Shown one piece after another: positions 45,675 to 57,240 of a stretch of 64,000 nucleotides of DNA. Where the stretch lies: NCBI RefSeq assembly GCF_905147365.1, contig NC_056407.1, positions 23,667,980 through 23,731,979 on the forward strand, read 5' to 3'. Position 1 is the stretch's first letter. Every line of letters starts with the position of its first letter. A program made the position numbers and the translations under genes. The DNA comes from Aricia agestis. Lineage: Eukaryota > Arthropoda > Insecta > Lepidoptera > Lycaenidae. Below the pieces are notes generated by a model. The model did not search any database. It saw nothing but the letters and a program-made list of their open reading frames with translations, and was not told where the DNA came from.

Positions 45675-46229
45675 AAATCCCACCAAAAACATTTTCATGT
45701 AAAAATGTTGCCAAGATGAGAACATAATATTATAGTTCGTCGTGTCAAAAAGTATTGAGATCTCATGTAGAGTCAAGTTTCTAACCTTGCATACTCATCC
45801 CTAAATCTAAAAACCTTAATTTTACACTAAAGCGCGGCAAAATATTTGATAATAATATTATGACGTATCAGCCGCACGAGAAGAATCTAAAAACTCTACA
45901 CATTAGTCAAAATCCGTGTCTTGGCCATTTTGTTATTCGCCAGGGCTTTGAACTTAATATACAGTAACTAATGATAAATGGCCAGGTCACCGATTTTGAC
46001 TAATGTGTAGAGTTTTTAGATTCTTATCGTGCGGCTGACACATAATAATATTATTACAAATATTTTGCCGCGCTTTAGTGTAAAATTAAGGTTTTTAGAT
46101 TTAAGGCTGAGTATGTAAGGTTAGAAACTTGGCTCTACATGAGATCTCACTACTTTTTGACACGACGAACTATAATATTATGTTCTCATCTTGGCAACAT
46201 TTTTACATGAAAATGTTTTTGGTGGGTTT
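45675..46229. mobile_element. 555-bp long inverted repeat
   Basis: Arms of about 240 bp (45675-45914 and 45992-46229) around a 77-base spacer. Anchors: CCACCAAAAACATTTTCATG, TTGCCAAGATGAGAACATAA, TATTATAGTTCGTCGTGTCA, TTTTACACTAAAGCGCGGCA and AAACTCTACACATTAGTCAA each recur inverted. By eye only a handful of mismatches. No open frame. A foldback transposon or hairpin-RNA locus. Confidence 0.9.
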
Positions 46230-46547
46230 CCTTATTTCAGCAACATGTTCCGGCAGCCGAAGATTTAGCGCGCCCATTCTGTAATTTCAGTCACGCAGAC
46301 TAATTTGCGTTCAAACACTAAATGACTGTGGTGATAAGCAACGATATAATAGGAAATATTACGCAAAAGTCGGAGTAGAGCCTAGAGGGCGCTACTAACA
46401 CTCACAGTAAATAATCCGTCCAAATTTAGCAAGAGTATCGTGGTCTTACAGAAAATCGGAGCATTAAATAAAAAGCATTATAATATTTTATTCTGTAGGA
46501 GTTACCTCAGTCAGACATAGATAATGATCATCATGTTTATAGAACAA

Positions 46548-46737
46548 TTTTTTTTAATGAAATAAGGGGATAAACGAGCAAACGGGTCACCTGATGGAAA
46601 GCAACTTCCGTCGCCCATGGACGCTCGCAGCATCAGAAGAGCTGCAGGTGCGTTGTCGGCCTTTTAAGAGGGAATAGGGAAATAGGGGAGGGCCGGTCGA
46701 GCCGGCCCATTCGTACCGAAGCATGGCTCCGCCACGT
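46548..46737 (-). mobile_element. lepidopteran SINE (Metulj-like), internally deleted
   Basis: Tail (TTTCATT...GCTTTCCATCAGGTGACCC on the minus strand) and head (ACGTGGCGGAGCCATGCTTC) are present. Roughly 130 bases of the centre, from the B-box-like site to the CT-rich tract, are missing; the join is GGAGGGCCGGTCGAG. Confidence 0.8.
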
Positions 46738-49544
46738 GTCACATGATAATAATAACTATTATTAAGTATGATTATCGTGTTTACACACATTTCCTTTTTT
46801 GAGTGTTCAAAATTGCAAAATTATAATTAAATTTTAAACAAAGATAAAGGTGTATTTTGCATCAAATTTCAACTATCATTTGTCATGATTAAAACCGTGT
46901 GTACGGTACGGCGCAAATGCTTCACCAACTAATTTGTTCCTGTAATGAATTCATTAAACTCTCATCATAGTCCTCTTTATATCTTAAAGGGGCAAAATAG
47001 AGCTTTTACCTTACAACCCGGTGCCAAACAAATATGTGCCCTATTACATATTCCTAAATTAGAAAATTGTATCTCGCGATGCGCCACTTTGTAAGCCATT
47101 ATGTGAGAGGTTGTACGGGAACAGGTTATGAATTTATTGCGATATTTAGTCGCAGAACATTGCTCCATATTGCATTGACATTAATATCAAAATGGTTTGT
47201 AATACACCTAGCGTTTGAACCTCTAAAGTTAGTGAGTGTACGAGCGTGGAGCACCATAAATTATAGCTGTCCACGCGGTCTACCGACTTCCATTTCCTAT
47301 GTTTGAGCAAAGTGTTCTAGCAGCACCACCTTTACAAAAACACAGCCCGCCACATTACAGGCATAAATCATATCAGCATTACAATTTAGAATTACAACGC
47401 TGCGAAGAATTTGTACGTGTATTTTAATTTAATCTGCTAAACAATGTTACAGTTTATAAACTTAATATCTTGTTCTTTAGCTTTTATGTTCACGTCGTTA
47501 AGTAGTCGTATTTAGTTTTATTAAAAATTTACTGACAACTTAAGTATAAAAATCTCACAATACTTAATTTAAAAGTATCATGGCGACATCTCTACGGGTA
47601 AACACTTTACTAGTCTAGACCAAATAAAATTTCAAACAAATGTTGCGGACGAACATTCTACAATATTAGTCCAAACTTTGATGGGAACGCTACAGCAAAA
47701 GTTAGGAGTACAAAAAGGAAACATTTAAATCACCGAGTACCAAAATTATGCTTAAATCTACAAGTGATGCTTTCATACGGTTCGACTTTAGACGGAATCG
47801 ATCCGATCCTTTGTCGATGGTATACAATAAAATTTTATCCCGGAAGCTATTCGCAGTTACCTTTTATTATTATGTTGCAGATGCTATCCGGGTACTTTTC
47901 AGTAGAGGCCATTGTTGTCCCGCATAATGGGGGCCAACCTTTTTATTCCACTTCAGATTTTGAATGTAGCTTTGGTAAAATTATCAATGTAAGTGACAAA
48001 TCCGGTTAAACCATTCTCTCCCTTATCCCCGTAATCTTTAGCTGGAATTTGGGATGCGATCTTCCATGCAAATGGCCCGATCCATTGATTGTTATCATTG
48101 GATATGTGAATAGCCTTTCAGATGTTCAAATGTAAACTTATCTTAGAATTTTGTTACTCCCGTGCTCTAGTTACAGTCTCTTCATCTTTCTACTTGTTGA
48201 TCGGCGATTTCTTTTCTTTTGTATAAATGGTTCTATAATCGGAATTTCAAATTTTATTTATCTGTTAACATCTAAATTCTAATAAAAATGTTAAATTTCA
48301 TCAGGCGCTATTTAGTAGGACGATATTAATTTTACAACCTGTGTAGCGTATTGGTTCTCAAATTTAATATTAAATTATAAAGTTAAAACTGGATTTTACG
48401 AGTTCGTATTTAGAGTTGTTCATTTATCAAGTGTACAGTGGCCATCGCGGTCAGTTTGCTGTCAGTTGCGAGTTGTCGAGGTGTAACGATGCTATCTCCG
48501 TGTTGGCACGCCTGGAGTAATACGGACATATTTGTTGACAGCGACAATATTTTGTCGTGATTAATGTTTATTACCGTACTTATTAATTTGGTAATACTTA
48601 ATTACGATTACCGGAGGTTATCCGTTAACGATTCGGTTAAATTTTAAACTCGAACGTTAATAAGGTTATTTTGTGATGCAGCTTTATGAAACAGAGTACT
48701 CTGTTTGCGTTTGGTTTATGCGAGGAGGTGGAGAGGAGTTATATCCGCCTCAAACATTATAATACATTTCATTTTTACAGAGACTTAAAAATACGTTGTG
48801 AAACTCTCGATATAAATCGATTTACGTTTTATAAGGAACAACAAAAGAATTGTGTCAGAATCGCAAAAAATAATAACAGATTTAACATACAACAGTTTTA
48901 ATTCAATCACAGCCTTAACTTTCAGTAAAAAATAATTGATTTCACTCGACGCCATTCCAATTGCTTTTCACATCTGTCGGAGGGATAGGGAAACAGTTTA
49001 TTTCGAGTAGTTTATGATGAAACTCAAATCAATCAATCTCCTCGATTGTTCGATATTTTTGATATTTTCCAATTGACACGTTTCGATTTAAAGATTTTGA
49101 CTTGAAAGTCAATGTGGTGTCAAGTCTACTCAAATATTAACATAATAGTAACAACAATTTGATGTTAGGCGGGTAATGGGTTTTTAGATTTTATTTTTCT
49201 GTCAAACATGTTAACACTCAAAATGATTGAAATGTTAATCGTCTAAGTTTTCTTTCAAAAATTAATCCAGTTTACTTCAGTCAGACCATAAAGATAAGAA
49301 AAAGTTGTAGTATTGAATGAGCAAATAATACTTTGCACAGTATTACCTATAATAAGTCACAGTCGATTACAAGAACGTTGCTGATGATGCCACTAATATC
49401 CAACCTAATAAAAGATAAGATAGTGCAAGCCCAACAAAATTTTAGCCATTAAATGAGGGTCGTGGACATATCAATCAATTACAAAGACCGATGCCTCGGG
49501 CGATATACGCTGCAGTAGGGTGAGCCGCGCCCATACCTACTTTA
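46738..49544. other. unannotated DNA with two weak gene-like spots
   Basis: At 47881 ATTATTATGTTGCAG precedes about 90 open bases before a weak GTAAAA donor. At 48452-48490 TCAGTTTGCTGTCAGTTGCG then AGTTGTCGAGG resembles an initiator region on the plus strand, followed by a 24-codon frame. Neither is convincing. Confidence 0.3.
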
Positions 49545-49740
49545 ACGTAAATACCGTCCAGGGAATAGACTGTAGCGTGCTTTTACAACTAACCAAATTC
49601 TGAAGGTTGCGCGTTCATATCACGTCGGTGTCACCAATGTGGGATTACATGAATGGGAGTCTCAAAGGGAGATCTTCCTAGCGAGCGAAGTGGTATTCCC
49701 GATCAGGCTAAAGCCCGGTCGTCAGTACTAACTTTATTCA
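49545..49740 (+). repeat. possible tRNA-derived SINE, degraded
   Basis: TGTAGCGTGCTTTTACAACT, then GGTTGCGCGTTCATATCACG, could be worn A and B boxes about 45 bases apart. The body CCAATGTGGGATTACATGAA, GGGAGTCTCAAAGGGAGATC and CTAAAGCCCGGTCGTCAGTA resembles a common moth repeat from memory. Only one copy lies here. Confidence 0.35.
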
Positions 49741-52700
49741 TACCGCGGAACTCACATGGTAATATTCAGAATTGGCGTAATATTTAAACTACTAGTCTTA
49801 CCTATCTGTGCACACTTTTTCTTAGATTACTATTAAAGTTATCTTAAAGGTCTGTGATGATTTAAGTATCTTGTTCAACATCATCTACCTTGAATGTATA
49901 AATAATCTAATATTAATATATTTTTTGTTTCCATCTTTTATCCGCCATATATTTTTACTTAGGCCACCATGGACATCTATTGCTCACAGCCCTAATCAAT
50001 ACCTATCCGCCTGTTATTTGCCGACATGACGTTTTTATTAAATAAACGCCAACATAAACTGGCCTTATCTCCAACTGGTTGTTTTCTTGTAAGCAAAGAG
50101 AACGATTATGATGGATCATCTGACATGGAAAATGTAATAAAGGAATTTCTTTTCCATTTTTATGAAAGAGAAAAATTTCGTATCAGTTAGCATATTTATT
50201 TCCAGAAATTTCTTTTGTGCGAAACAAAATTTCCACGTGTTAACCAAGGTTACGGTAATCTGGAAATATTTCAAAATTTTTATTAGAAAGATTTTACAGG
50301 AGACGGTCTTATGAAAAGTTTTCAATACACCACAAACACGTTTAAGTCATAAATGCCAGATTTCTATTTACTAATTCACTTCCATTTATCATATTCCATA
50401 TAACGTTAACCTGCATTGTAATAGATAGGAAGCATGCCTGCGTGAAGAATGGGGGCAAATGCCATGTCACGCCGTACGCCGCCATATTAATAATTTCCTA
50501 GGTATTGCAGGATTGTGACGTCATCGTCACGACTCACGCCGCCGAAGATGTCCGGAATTCGTGGAATCCGCTTTTATTGTGACCCACTTCGTTGTACTTA
50601 TTTGAATTATTTAGCAAATTTTAAGTTACATTGTATAAATTTAAGTTACAGCATTGTAAACTTTATCACTTATGTTTTTCACTTATGTTGTTAACTCTAC
50701 TATCTTTTAGCACGTTCCCACCACATTGAAATACTACTACTATATTGATATGCAACGCTACTAGTAATGTCATCCAAGTAAAATTTTGCAGGTGTCTGAA
50801 ACAAAAAACGCTGTTTATGTCGCATATGCCCCCGTGATACTCTATCAATACTCTACAATATCCTCGTAGGTTTGCTTCGACTTACGTTCGGGCCACACTA
50901 ACGAGAAACGCCGTTAATTATCGCGTTAATTCTAAAACATGTTATAGCATTATCGCCTTTACATGCCACTAATTAAACTTCAAGATAAGTAGCTAAAACC
51001 TTAAGAATAAAAGTAGGGACGTAAGTAGTTTATGATAGCTATTTTAATATACGTATACAGAAAATTCACTATTTTCTAAATAATAACATGAACATTCTAC
51101 TGTTTACGCTTAAAACCTACAATAGATACAGCACGTGAACTATTATATTCCACATAAATTCAGGTAAAGATATTATCATATAAAAATATGAGAGCCGCAG
51201 TATTAGAAAACTTATCTTGAAATATACCGTCGAATAAAACACGTTGTGAATTGTTGGCGACCCTCACAAAGGTACAGTGTATGATAAATAGGGAGAATAG
51301 GTCTAGATGAGGGGAAATACGCATCAACAAACCTGTTGTAATGGTACCTGGCGTTGTTAACTCACAATCTTTGATGGTTACCAGGTGAAAAAGTCTAGAG
51401 TGAGCACTTTTGTTTAAAGTGTTTGATACTTGCTTTTAATAGTGAAGAATTTAAGCTGGAACGTATTGGTTCAAGATTATTTTGTATAGTTTCATCAACG
51501 TAAAATTTTTACCAGTTAAAAGTAAGGCGAAATAATCCGTAAAGTCATTTCAATAACAAAAATCGATGAAGATTTTTTCTTGAAAGTTTTTAAAGATTTG
51601 GATGTGGTCTTTGCATTTTAGCGACTCTAAATCCCAGGATAAACGAGGGAAGTAAAAAATATCGTGAAGTTAAAAAGAATATTTCTTGAAGAATTCAGCC
51701 TTTTCCGCTAAAAATGTCGGAACCTTCTTTCTAAAAGTTTTCGTTTTGGAAAACTTAATTTCTTTTTATAATATAAATGGAAATCTTGAAAGATGCACAT
51801 CAACTTTCTTGCTGCATAATTCACTCACAATCCTATGCCTGTTTATAATTTTAATGCGAAATGTATAAGTAAATTGTAATACCTAATGTATTTGGGAGTG
51901 GAAAATAAGATTTTTGCTTAACCATTTCAATTTTCAACGATACAGTATACTGTATAGAATTTATATTACACCTAATCATACCGTTAAAAATCAAATATAG
52001 GACTGACCGCACCAACCACGATCAAACGTAATTACAACCAGTTATTTCATAAATGTATAAATTATAAAATAACTTTCTTCACAAGGCATAAATATTGCAT
52101 TCTAACGCCAAAAATCCCACACCAGAAATTGTCCAGCCACTTTCTATTCAGAAGCGACGAGTCGGTGCCAAAAAATTTTGTATGAAATAAATCAAAAATT
52201 AAAGTACAATCGTTTTCAGCCGCTGATATTAAAATCTATCAATATTCTGGTCTATTTCCATCCCGGCTGCGCTCGTAAATAATCCATTCGGCGTGGAATC
52301 GAACGCTTGCACCGCTGTTGTTAGAATACTATAAATAAACGCATTCCGTACCCAGCTTACATCTGTGCTCAAAATTTCGGATGAAAGGGTTGATGTTTTA
52401 TGCTTGAATGTAAGGTGTGATTTCAAAAATTGATTTGTGGTAATTGAATAAACATGTGCGTTATCTCTAAAGGCTTATATTTCAGAGCCTATTTCATGAA
52501 ATCCATACTAATATTAATATTATTATTATGAAAAGTGTGACGTCTGTATATCGCTCAACAGAGCGAGGTTACAAATTTTCGTGAATATTACATTAAGATA
52601 TGTTTTATTTGTACTTTGAACTAAAATTAAACAGAAAATTAAACCAAGAAGATCTTCTATAACGGTTCATCTACTCTTTGATTCAAACTGTATGTCTGGT

Positions 52701-52926
52701 CTCTGTTCAAACATATTTCTAAAAGCATTTGTACGCAGATAAAAAAATGTTTATAGGCCATAAATCCTAATGTATATAGGCAGAATAAATGACGTCACTC
52801 CTCTGAAATGCAAATAAATCAATAGGCAAAGTAAGATGTGATTGATGCTCCTTTCATCACTAAGAAGATATTATGTGGATTTTCTGTTTTACAGCATGTA
52901 ATAAATTTTTACACAAAAATTTAAAA
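49741..52926. other. unannotated AT-rich DNA
   Basis: Apart from the CRE-bearing island at 50470, only a possible Helitron 5' piece (ATCCATACTAATATTAATAT near 52500) was noticed. Confidence 0.4.
50470..50570. promoter_or_regulatory. G+C-rich island with full CRE palindrome
   Basis: TGACGTCA at 50516-50523 lies within GTGACGTCATCGTCACGAC; CGCCGCCATATTAA upstream and CACGCCGCCGAAGATG downstream are CpG-dense against an AT-rich background. It could be regulatory; no transposon ends are visible. Confidence 0.25.
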
Positions 52927-53045
52927 CGCCTCCAATCTCCATGGTCCAGTGGTTTAGAGCGCGGCTCTTAACTCGGAGGTCGTGGATGTGATTCCCGCGT
53001 TGGAAACTTGTTATTTCCAAGACTGGTTAGGGACATTGCAGACAG
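52927..53045 (+). mobile_element. tRNA-derived SINE head fused to a LINE tail
   Basis: CATGGTCCAGTGGTTTAGAG and ACTCGGAGGTCGTGGATGTG then ATTCCCGCGTTGGAAAC match the SINE at 34470, with a damaged B box. The body GGTTAGGGACATTGCAGACA stops where the LINE-derived sequence begins. TTTAAAA just before the head and within the terminal ATTTTAAAAAAA may be a weak target duplication for the whole unit. Confidence 0.7.
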
Positions 53046-53390
53046 ATGGGAAAGACGGTGACAATGGAAATCTCAAAAATTGATAAGGTGCCTCTTCACA
53101 ATGAACCAAGCTGGTCTACTACAAGCCATCACCATTGTGTGGACGGGTTAATGGTGTATGATGGCGGACAATTTCGCCATCGCCCCACGCGAAAAATATA
53201 CCATCCTCATCACCTTAACGAGTGGCAGTCTTCCACCGTGCGTTTTTCGCGTAACTTTCTGCCGCGCATAGTAAAACTTTGGAACGAACTGTCACCAGCA
53301 GTATTTCCGCACCTATGCTACCTGCAAAACTTCAAGAAGAGAGCGTATTCCCTCCTTAAAAGGCCGGAAACGCACCTGCAGTTCTTCTGA
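53046..53390 (+). pseudogene. LINE ORF2 C-terminal fragment (source of the SINE tail)
   Basis: The open frame includes YHPHHLNEWQSSTVRFSRNF then LPRIVKLWNELSPAVFP and FKKRAYSLLKRPE. F-x-R-x-F-L-P-R-x-x-x-LWN-x-LP-x-x-VFP is the characteristic end of Jockey/R1-like LINE reverse-transcriptase proteins in Lepidoptera. From CCTTAAAAGGCCGGAAACGC onwards it becomes the same DNA as the 3' half of the Metulj-like SINEs. Reverse-transcriptase domains are absent. Whether residues before about 15 are LINE-derived is unclear. Confidence 0.8.
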
Positions 53391-53472
53391 TGTTGCGAGT
53401 GTCCATGGGCAATGGTAGTTGCTTTCCATCAGGTGACCCGTTTTTTTTTGCCCCCTTATTTCATTTTAAAAA
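53355..53472 (+). repeat. shared LINE/SINE 3' tail
   Basis: AAAAGGCCGGAAACGCACCT, GTCCATGGGCAATGGTAGTT, ATCAGGTGACCCG and GCCCCCTTATTTCATTTTAA match the last about 120 bases of all the Metulj-like copies, including the A-rich end. Confidence 0.85.
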
Positions 53473-54445
53473 AACGATGGCCAGTGGATTGCCATTTGCC
53501 AGACAGTAATGAGCCATACGCCGTTGTGTTTAACACCAAGTGAACGTGGTCTACAATTACGATGGCCTGCAGTGGGCTATCGTGTACTGGGGGCTTAACA
53601 GGTATTGATAACAACAACCAAATGTCAACTCGTTACTGCGTGGGGCAGCATTAAAAAACGACACAATAATATATTTCAGATTATCGCGCATCGTATCATA
53701 TTTAAATAATTTCATATTAAAACAAAAGCAATTATACGGTGAATAATGGCGTCCCAGTCCGCAGAAGGTCCATTTAATTATCGTCTGCATTATAAAGTGG
53801 TAATCGGATCGGAATTAAAGATAATAACCCCGCTCCACGATAATTGGTCAAACATATCAATACATTTTAATTAACGTTAATACTTATTAAGTTTTCCGGC
53901 TTAAGCCCCATTTGCTGAAGGCTTTTAACGTATTAACGAACAACATGCCTATGTGACGCTTACACCATAGAGAGCCTTAACCGAGTTTATGATGTCTCAC
54001 AAGTACATTTAAATATTATCGAATAATCTGGCAACATTGTAATAACACTTTTTGTTGTAAGTATATTTAAAATACATTAAGTAATTCTTATGTTGGCTTC
54101 TAATGTTCCTTTACAGAAGTTTCTACAAACAGATATGGTGATTGATCAACATTTTTAAGTAAATCAATCAAACACTTTGGAATAAATGAACTCATATAAA
54201 AAAAAATTGAAACCAGGCATTACTAAAAATATTATATAAAGAAAAATTTAAAAATATGTAAAGAAAACACGATTAAAAAAATTTCACTACACCTAAATTT
54301 GTCGTTTCGATCGATCGTCAAGAAAACCGTCTAATCGATCTTTTCACCATAAAATCGTTTGCGATACTGCTACACACGTACAATTTGTCGTTCGATTTAC
54401 ATCGAGGCGATAAATCGTTACGATAATTGTCCCGTGTATGGCCAC

Positions 54446-54700
54446 CTTTAAGGTGGCTTTCCGATCCTTGCCGCAAGTTGTGCCGCAAGCGACCGCGACC
54501 GACAATTTGAATAAAATGCCACTTTATCAACTAGGTTTCATTTTCTACCGACATAGGTCAAGCGACCCATGCCGCCGCTGCTTTATTTGGCTAAAGTAAA
54601 CAAAAAACTTATGATAATAATATAAAGTGGCATTTTATTAAAATTTTTGTCGGTCGCGATCGTTTGCTGCGGTATTCGGAATCGAATGTACCTTTATTGT
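54446..54700. mobile_element. MITE/foldback with long imperfect TIRs
   Basis: CGCGACCGACAATTTGAATA then AAATGCCACTTTAT on the left pairs with ATAAAGTGGCATTTTATTAA then AATTTTTGTCGGTCGCG on the right. The outer TAAGGTGGCTTTCCGAT / ATCGAATGTACCTTTA are weaker. The spacer has GACCTATG-like AGCGACCCATGCCGCCGC. Confidence 0.75.
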
Positions 54701-54721
54701 TTGCAATAACTTCTAGTTGTA

Positions 54722-54910
54722 GTCCGGGTTCCGTAGAACAATTTTTTTATTACTATCAAGCTAAGTTTTTGTGAGTAGCTTAATTTTGATAAAACAAACA
54801 ACATTTTTATCTGCGAAAAATCTTGAAAGTGGTAGCTAACAGAGATAGAAAGGATTTCATACTTTGATTTGATGGTCCTAAAATATGGATTGTTCTATTT
54901 GTTAAATTAT
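54722..54910 (+). repeat. one-armed copy of the 33577 foldback family
   Basis: GGGTTCCGTAGAACA, TTACTATCAAGCTAAGTTTT, GTGAGTAGCTTAATTTTGAT, TTGAAAGTGGTAGCTAACAG and TTTGATTTGATGGTCCTAAA match the left arm and centre of that element. The right arm is absent. Confidence 0.75.
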
Positions 54911-54969
54911 ATAAGTATCAATATACAAAAAAAAAACTGCTGGTTGGAGTTCCGTTTTACGGTTCTGTA

Positions 54970-56089
54970 ATCAACAAAACTTGGTTGACTACGATACCCT
55001 AAAGCGAATGTCAACTTGTTATTACATAATTAAAAATATTATGTAAAGATTATGCAATTAGGGTTATTTTCACGTATTATATATTTTCATATGACTTACT
55101 ACAAATTGAAATTATCCTGAACATTGAATTCTTTCAATTGTTCCTTGTGTTTTGTAATAATTTATACTCCACCGCGTACACTCAACACATGTATGCAGTA
55201 GTATTATTTCAGGAAATGTAATAAAATCTATAAAAAGAATAACCGGCTGCATCACCAGAACCGCAGTAGAAGTTTCATTACGTAAGCAGTACAAAAATAT
55301 CAAGAATTATGACATGCATAATATTATGTGATGATATTGATCGGTGTTTCTTATTTTCATTTATAAAATTTTAGATTTGCACAACATTTCTACGAAAGTT
55401 ATAAAAGTGAATAAATAATAATAAGTTTTAGTATGTTTTCGCGGGAAAAATACACAACTTATATTCAATAAATTTTCTAGTACGAAACATTATATTTCTA
55501 AAAGAATTAAAATGAATAACAATATACTCGTAGAATACTATTTCAAAACCATAATTGACCATATTCATTACTATTAATGTACAATTTACATGCTATAAAA
55601 TTAAATTAAGTAATAAAAAAAAAAAACCGCCAAACAAACAACTTAAAAAAGTAATGAAATAATATTTATATAATTGATTTATAATATAATTAATAATAAT
55701 ATTTATATAATTGAAATACCCCCCGCAGCTAACATCACGAAGCTAGCGACACTTTTCATAGAAATACATACAGAAACCAGTAGTGTCGCGACGACACGTC
55801 GTCTGCTGCAACTTCATGTAGCCGGCTTCCAACATTATACAAGCAAACTATAGATTTTCATTTCTGTCTGTAGGTGTTTGTGAAGGCACTAATTGTCGGT
55901 TCGATCGTACCAGTCTAATTGCACGTACTAATTACTGAAACCTTCGAGAGGCCTTTTAGTACTGTACTAATAACGTAAACCCCGAATGTAGGTTACATGA
56001 GCCAACTACTTTGATTCCATAGACTTTATCTTTATTATTATTATTCTGTTTGATGTTATCTCTCAAAATATTATGTACCTATTTTTTTA
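54970..56089. other. unannotated AT-rich DNA
   Basis: AATAATATTTATATAATTGA occurs twice, near 55659 and 55695, as a short direct repeat. Nothing else is recognised. Confidence 0.4.
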
Positions 56090-56180
56090 CATTAATTGTA
56101 TGGGCAAACTCATGATGCTGGGGCGCTTGGCCATAAAAATTAAAAAAAAACCGGCCAAATGCGTGTCGGACGCGCAATGT
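56090..56180 (+). repeat. fragments of two repeat families
   Basis: TGTATGGGCAAACTCATGAT then GCTGGGGCGCTTGGCCATA is a piece of the 'GGGTGTAAC' family. AAACCGGCCAAATGCGTGTC then GGACGCGC is the left end of the long repeat at 45265. Confidence 0.5.
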
Positions 56181-56200
56181 TCTGTAGTATGAAAATTTAA

Positions 56201-56494
56201 ACGTGGGAGAGCCATGCTTCGGCATGAATGGGGCTCGACCGGAGAAATACTACGTTCTCACAGAAAGCCGGCGTGAAACAGCGTTTGCGCTGTGTTTCGC
56301 CGAGTGAGTGAGTTTACCGGAGGCCCAATCCCCTACCCTATTCCTTTCGCTACCCTCCCCTATTCCCTTCCCTTCCCTACCCTCCCCTATTCCCTCTTAA
56401 AAGGCCGGCAACGCACTTGCAGCTCTTCTGATGCTGCTTTCCATCAGGTAAACCGTTTGCTCGTTTGCCCCCTTATTTCATTTAAAAAAAAATT
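56201..56494 (+). mobile_element. lepidopteran SINE (Metulj-like), full length
   Basis: Head ACGTGGGAGAGCCATGCTTC to A-rich tail. A short deletion removes CGAGTGTCCATGGGCGACGG from the tail. The intact GAAACAGCGTTTGCGCTG palindrome and CT-rich middle are present. Confidence 0.85.
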
Positions 56495-57156
56495 ATAACG
56501 TGTTTTACACTACTAACAAAATCATCTCAGTTCCCTTCAAAGAATTTGAATGAAAAGTTTCTTTATACTTCGCCGAATACATTTTTTTTAGTTAATCGAC
56601 TATTACCTTGTATATTCTGTGCTATATTACTCAATAACTTATGAAGTCTTCTTAGCCGTGATAGTTTACCTTGTGTAAATAAAATGATTTTTAAATATTG
56701 TTAATCTCGCTAAAACTAGAGAACAAATAGACCAATGTGGCTAATTTTAGTCCAGAAATATTCGTGATACGAACTTGACTCAGTGAGTCATCTAGTCTAA
56801 CAATACTTAATGGTTTTATTGTGCATGCAGATTTTTTACATTCTTTCAGCTGTTATTGAATTAAAAATAACTGCAATGAAACTTTTATTTAAATTGGATA
56901 TTTTTTACTACATTCGTTATTATTTTTAACAAAAAATTAAAACCGACTTCCAGGGTAAAAACAATAGTAATTTATAATGAACAAAAAGTGTTAAATAATT
57001 CTTACTCTTTAATGTGCCTTATGCTTAACTCTCCTAAACCTCAACTATTTCTAAGTACACAATCTTCATTATTTTAAAGACGGTACCAGCTAAGAATGCT
57101 GAGTTCTATGACAAAATATTTTTAATATTTAAGACTGGTACCGACTTCAATATATG

Positions 57157-57158
<2 letters not shown>

Positions 57159-57239
<81 letters not shown>
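57159..57239. repeat. (AT)n microsatellite, about 40 units
   Basis: An uninterrupted AT run of about 80 bases, bounded by TGCA and TTGCTC. No associated element recognised. Confidence 0.95.

Positions 57240-57240
<1 letters not shown>

Noticed and set aside
56292..56498. Pro-rich repetitive peptide ([16 protein letters not shown]) as a gene
   Set aside because: It is the CT-rich centre and tail of the SINE translated; the same peptide recurs at 60925 and 63554.
57159..57239. (AT)n tract as a matrix-attachment site or origin
   Set aside because: A plain microsatellite explains it; nothing in the flanks supports a specific role.
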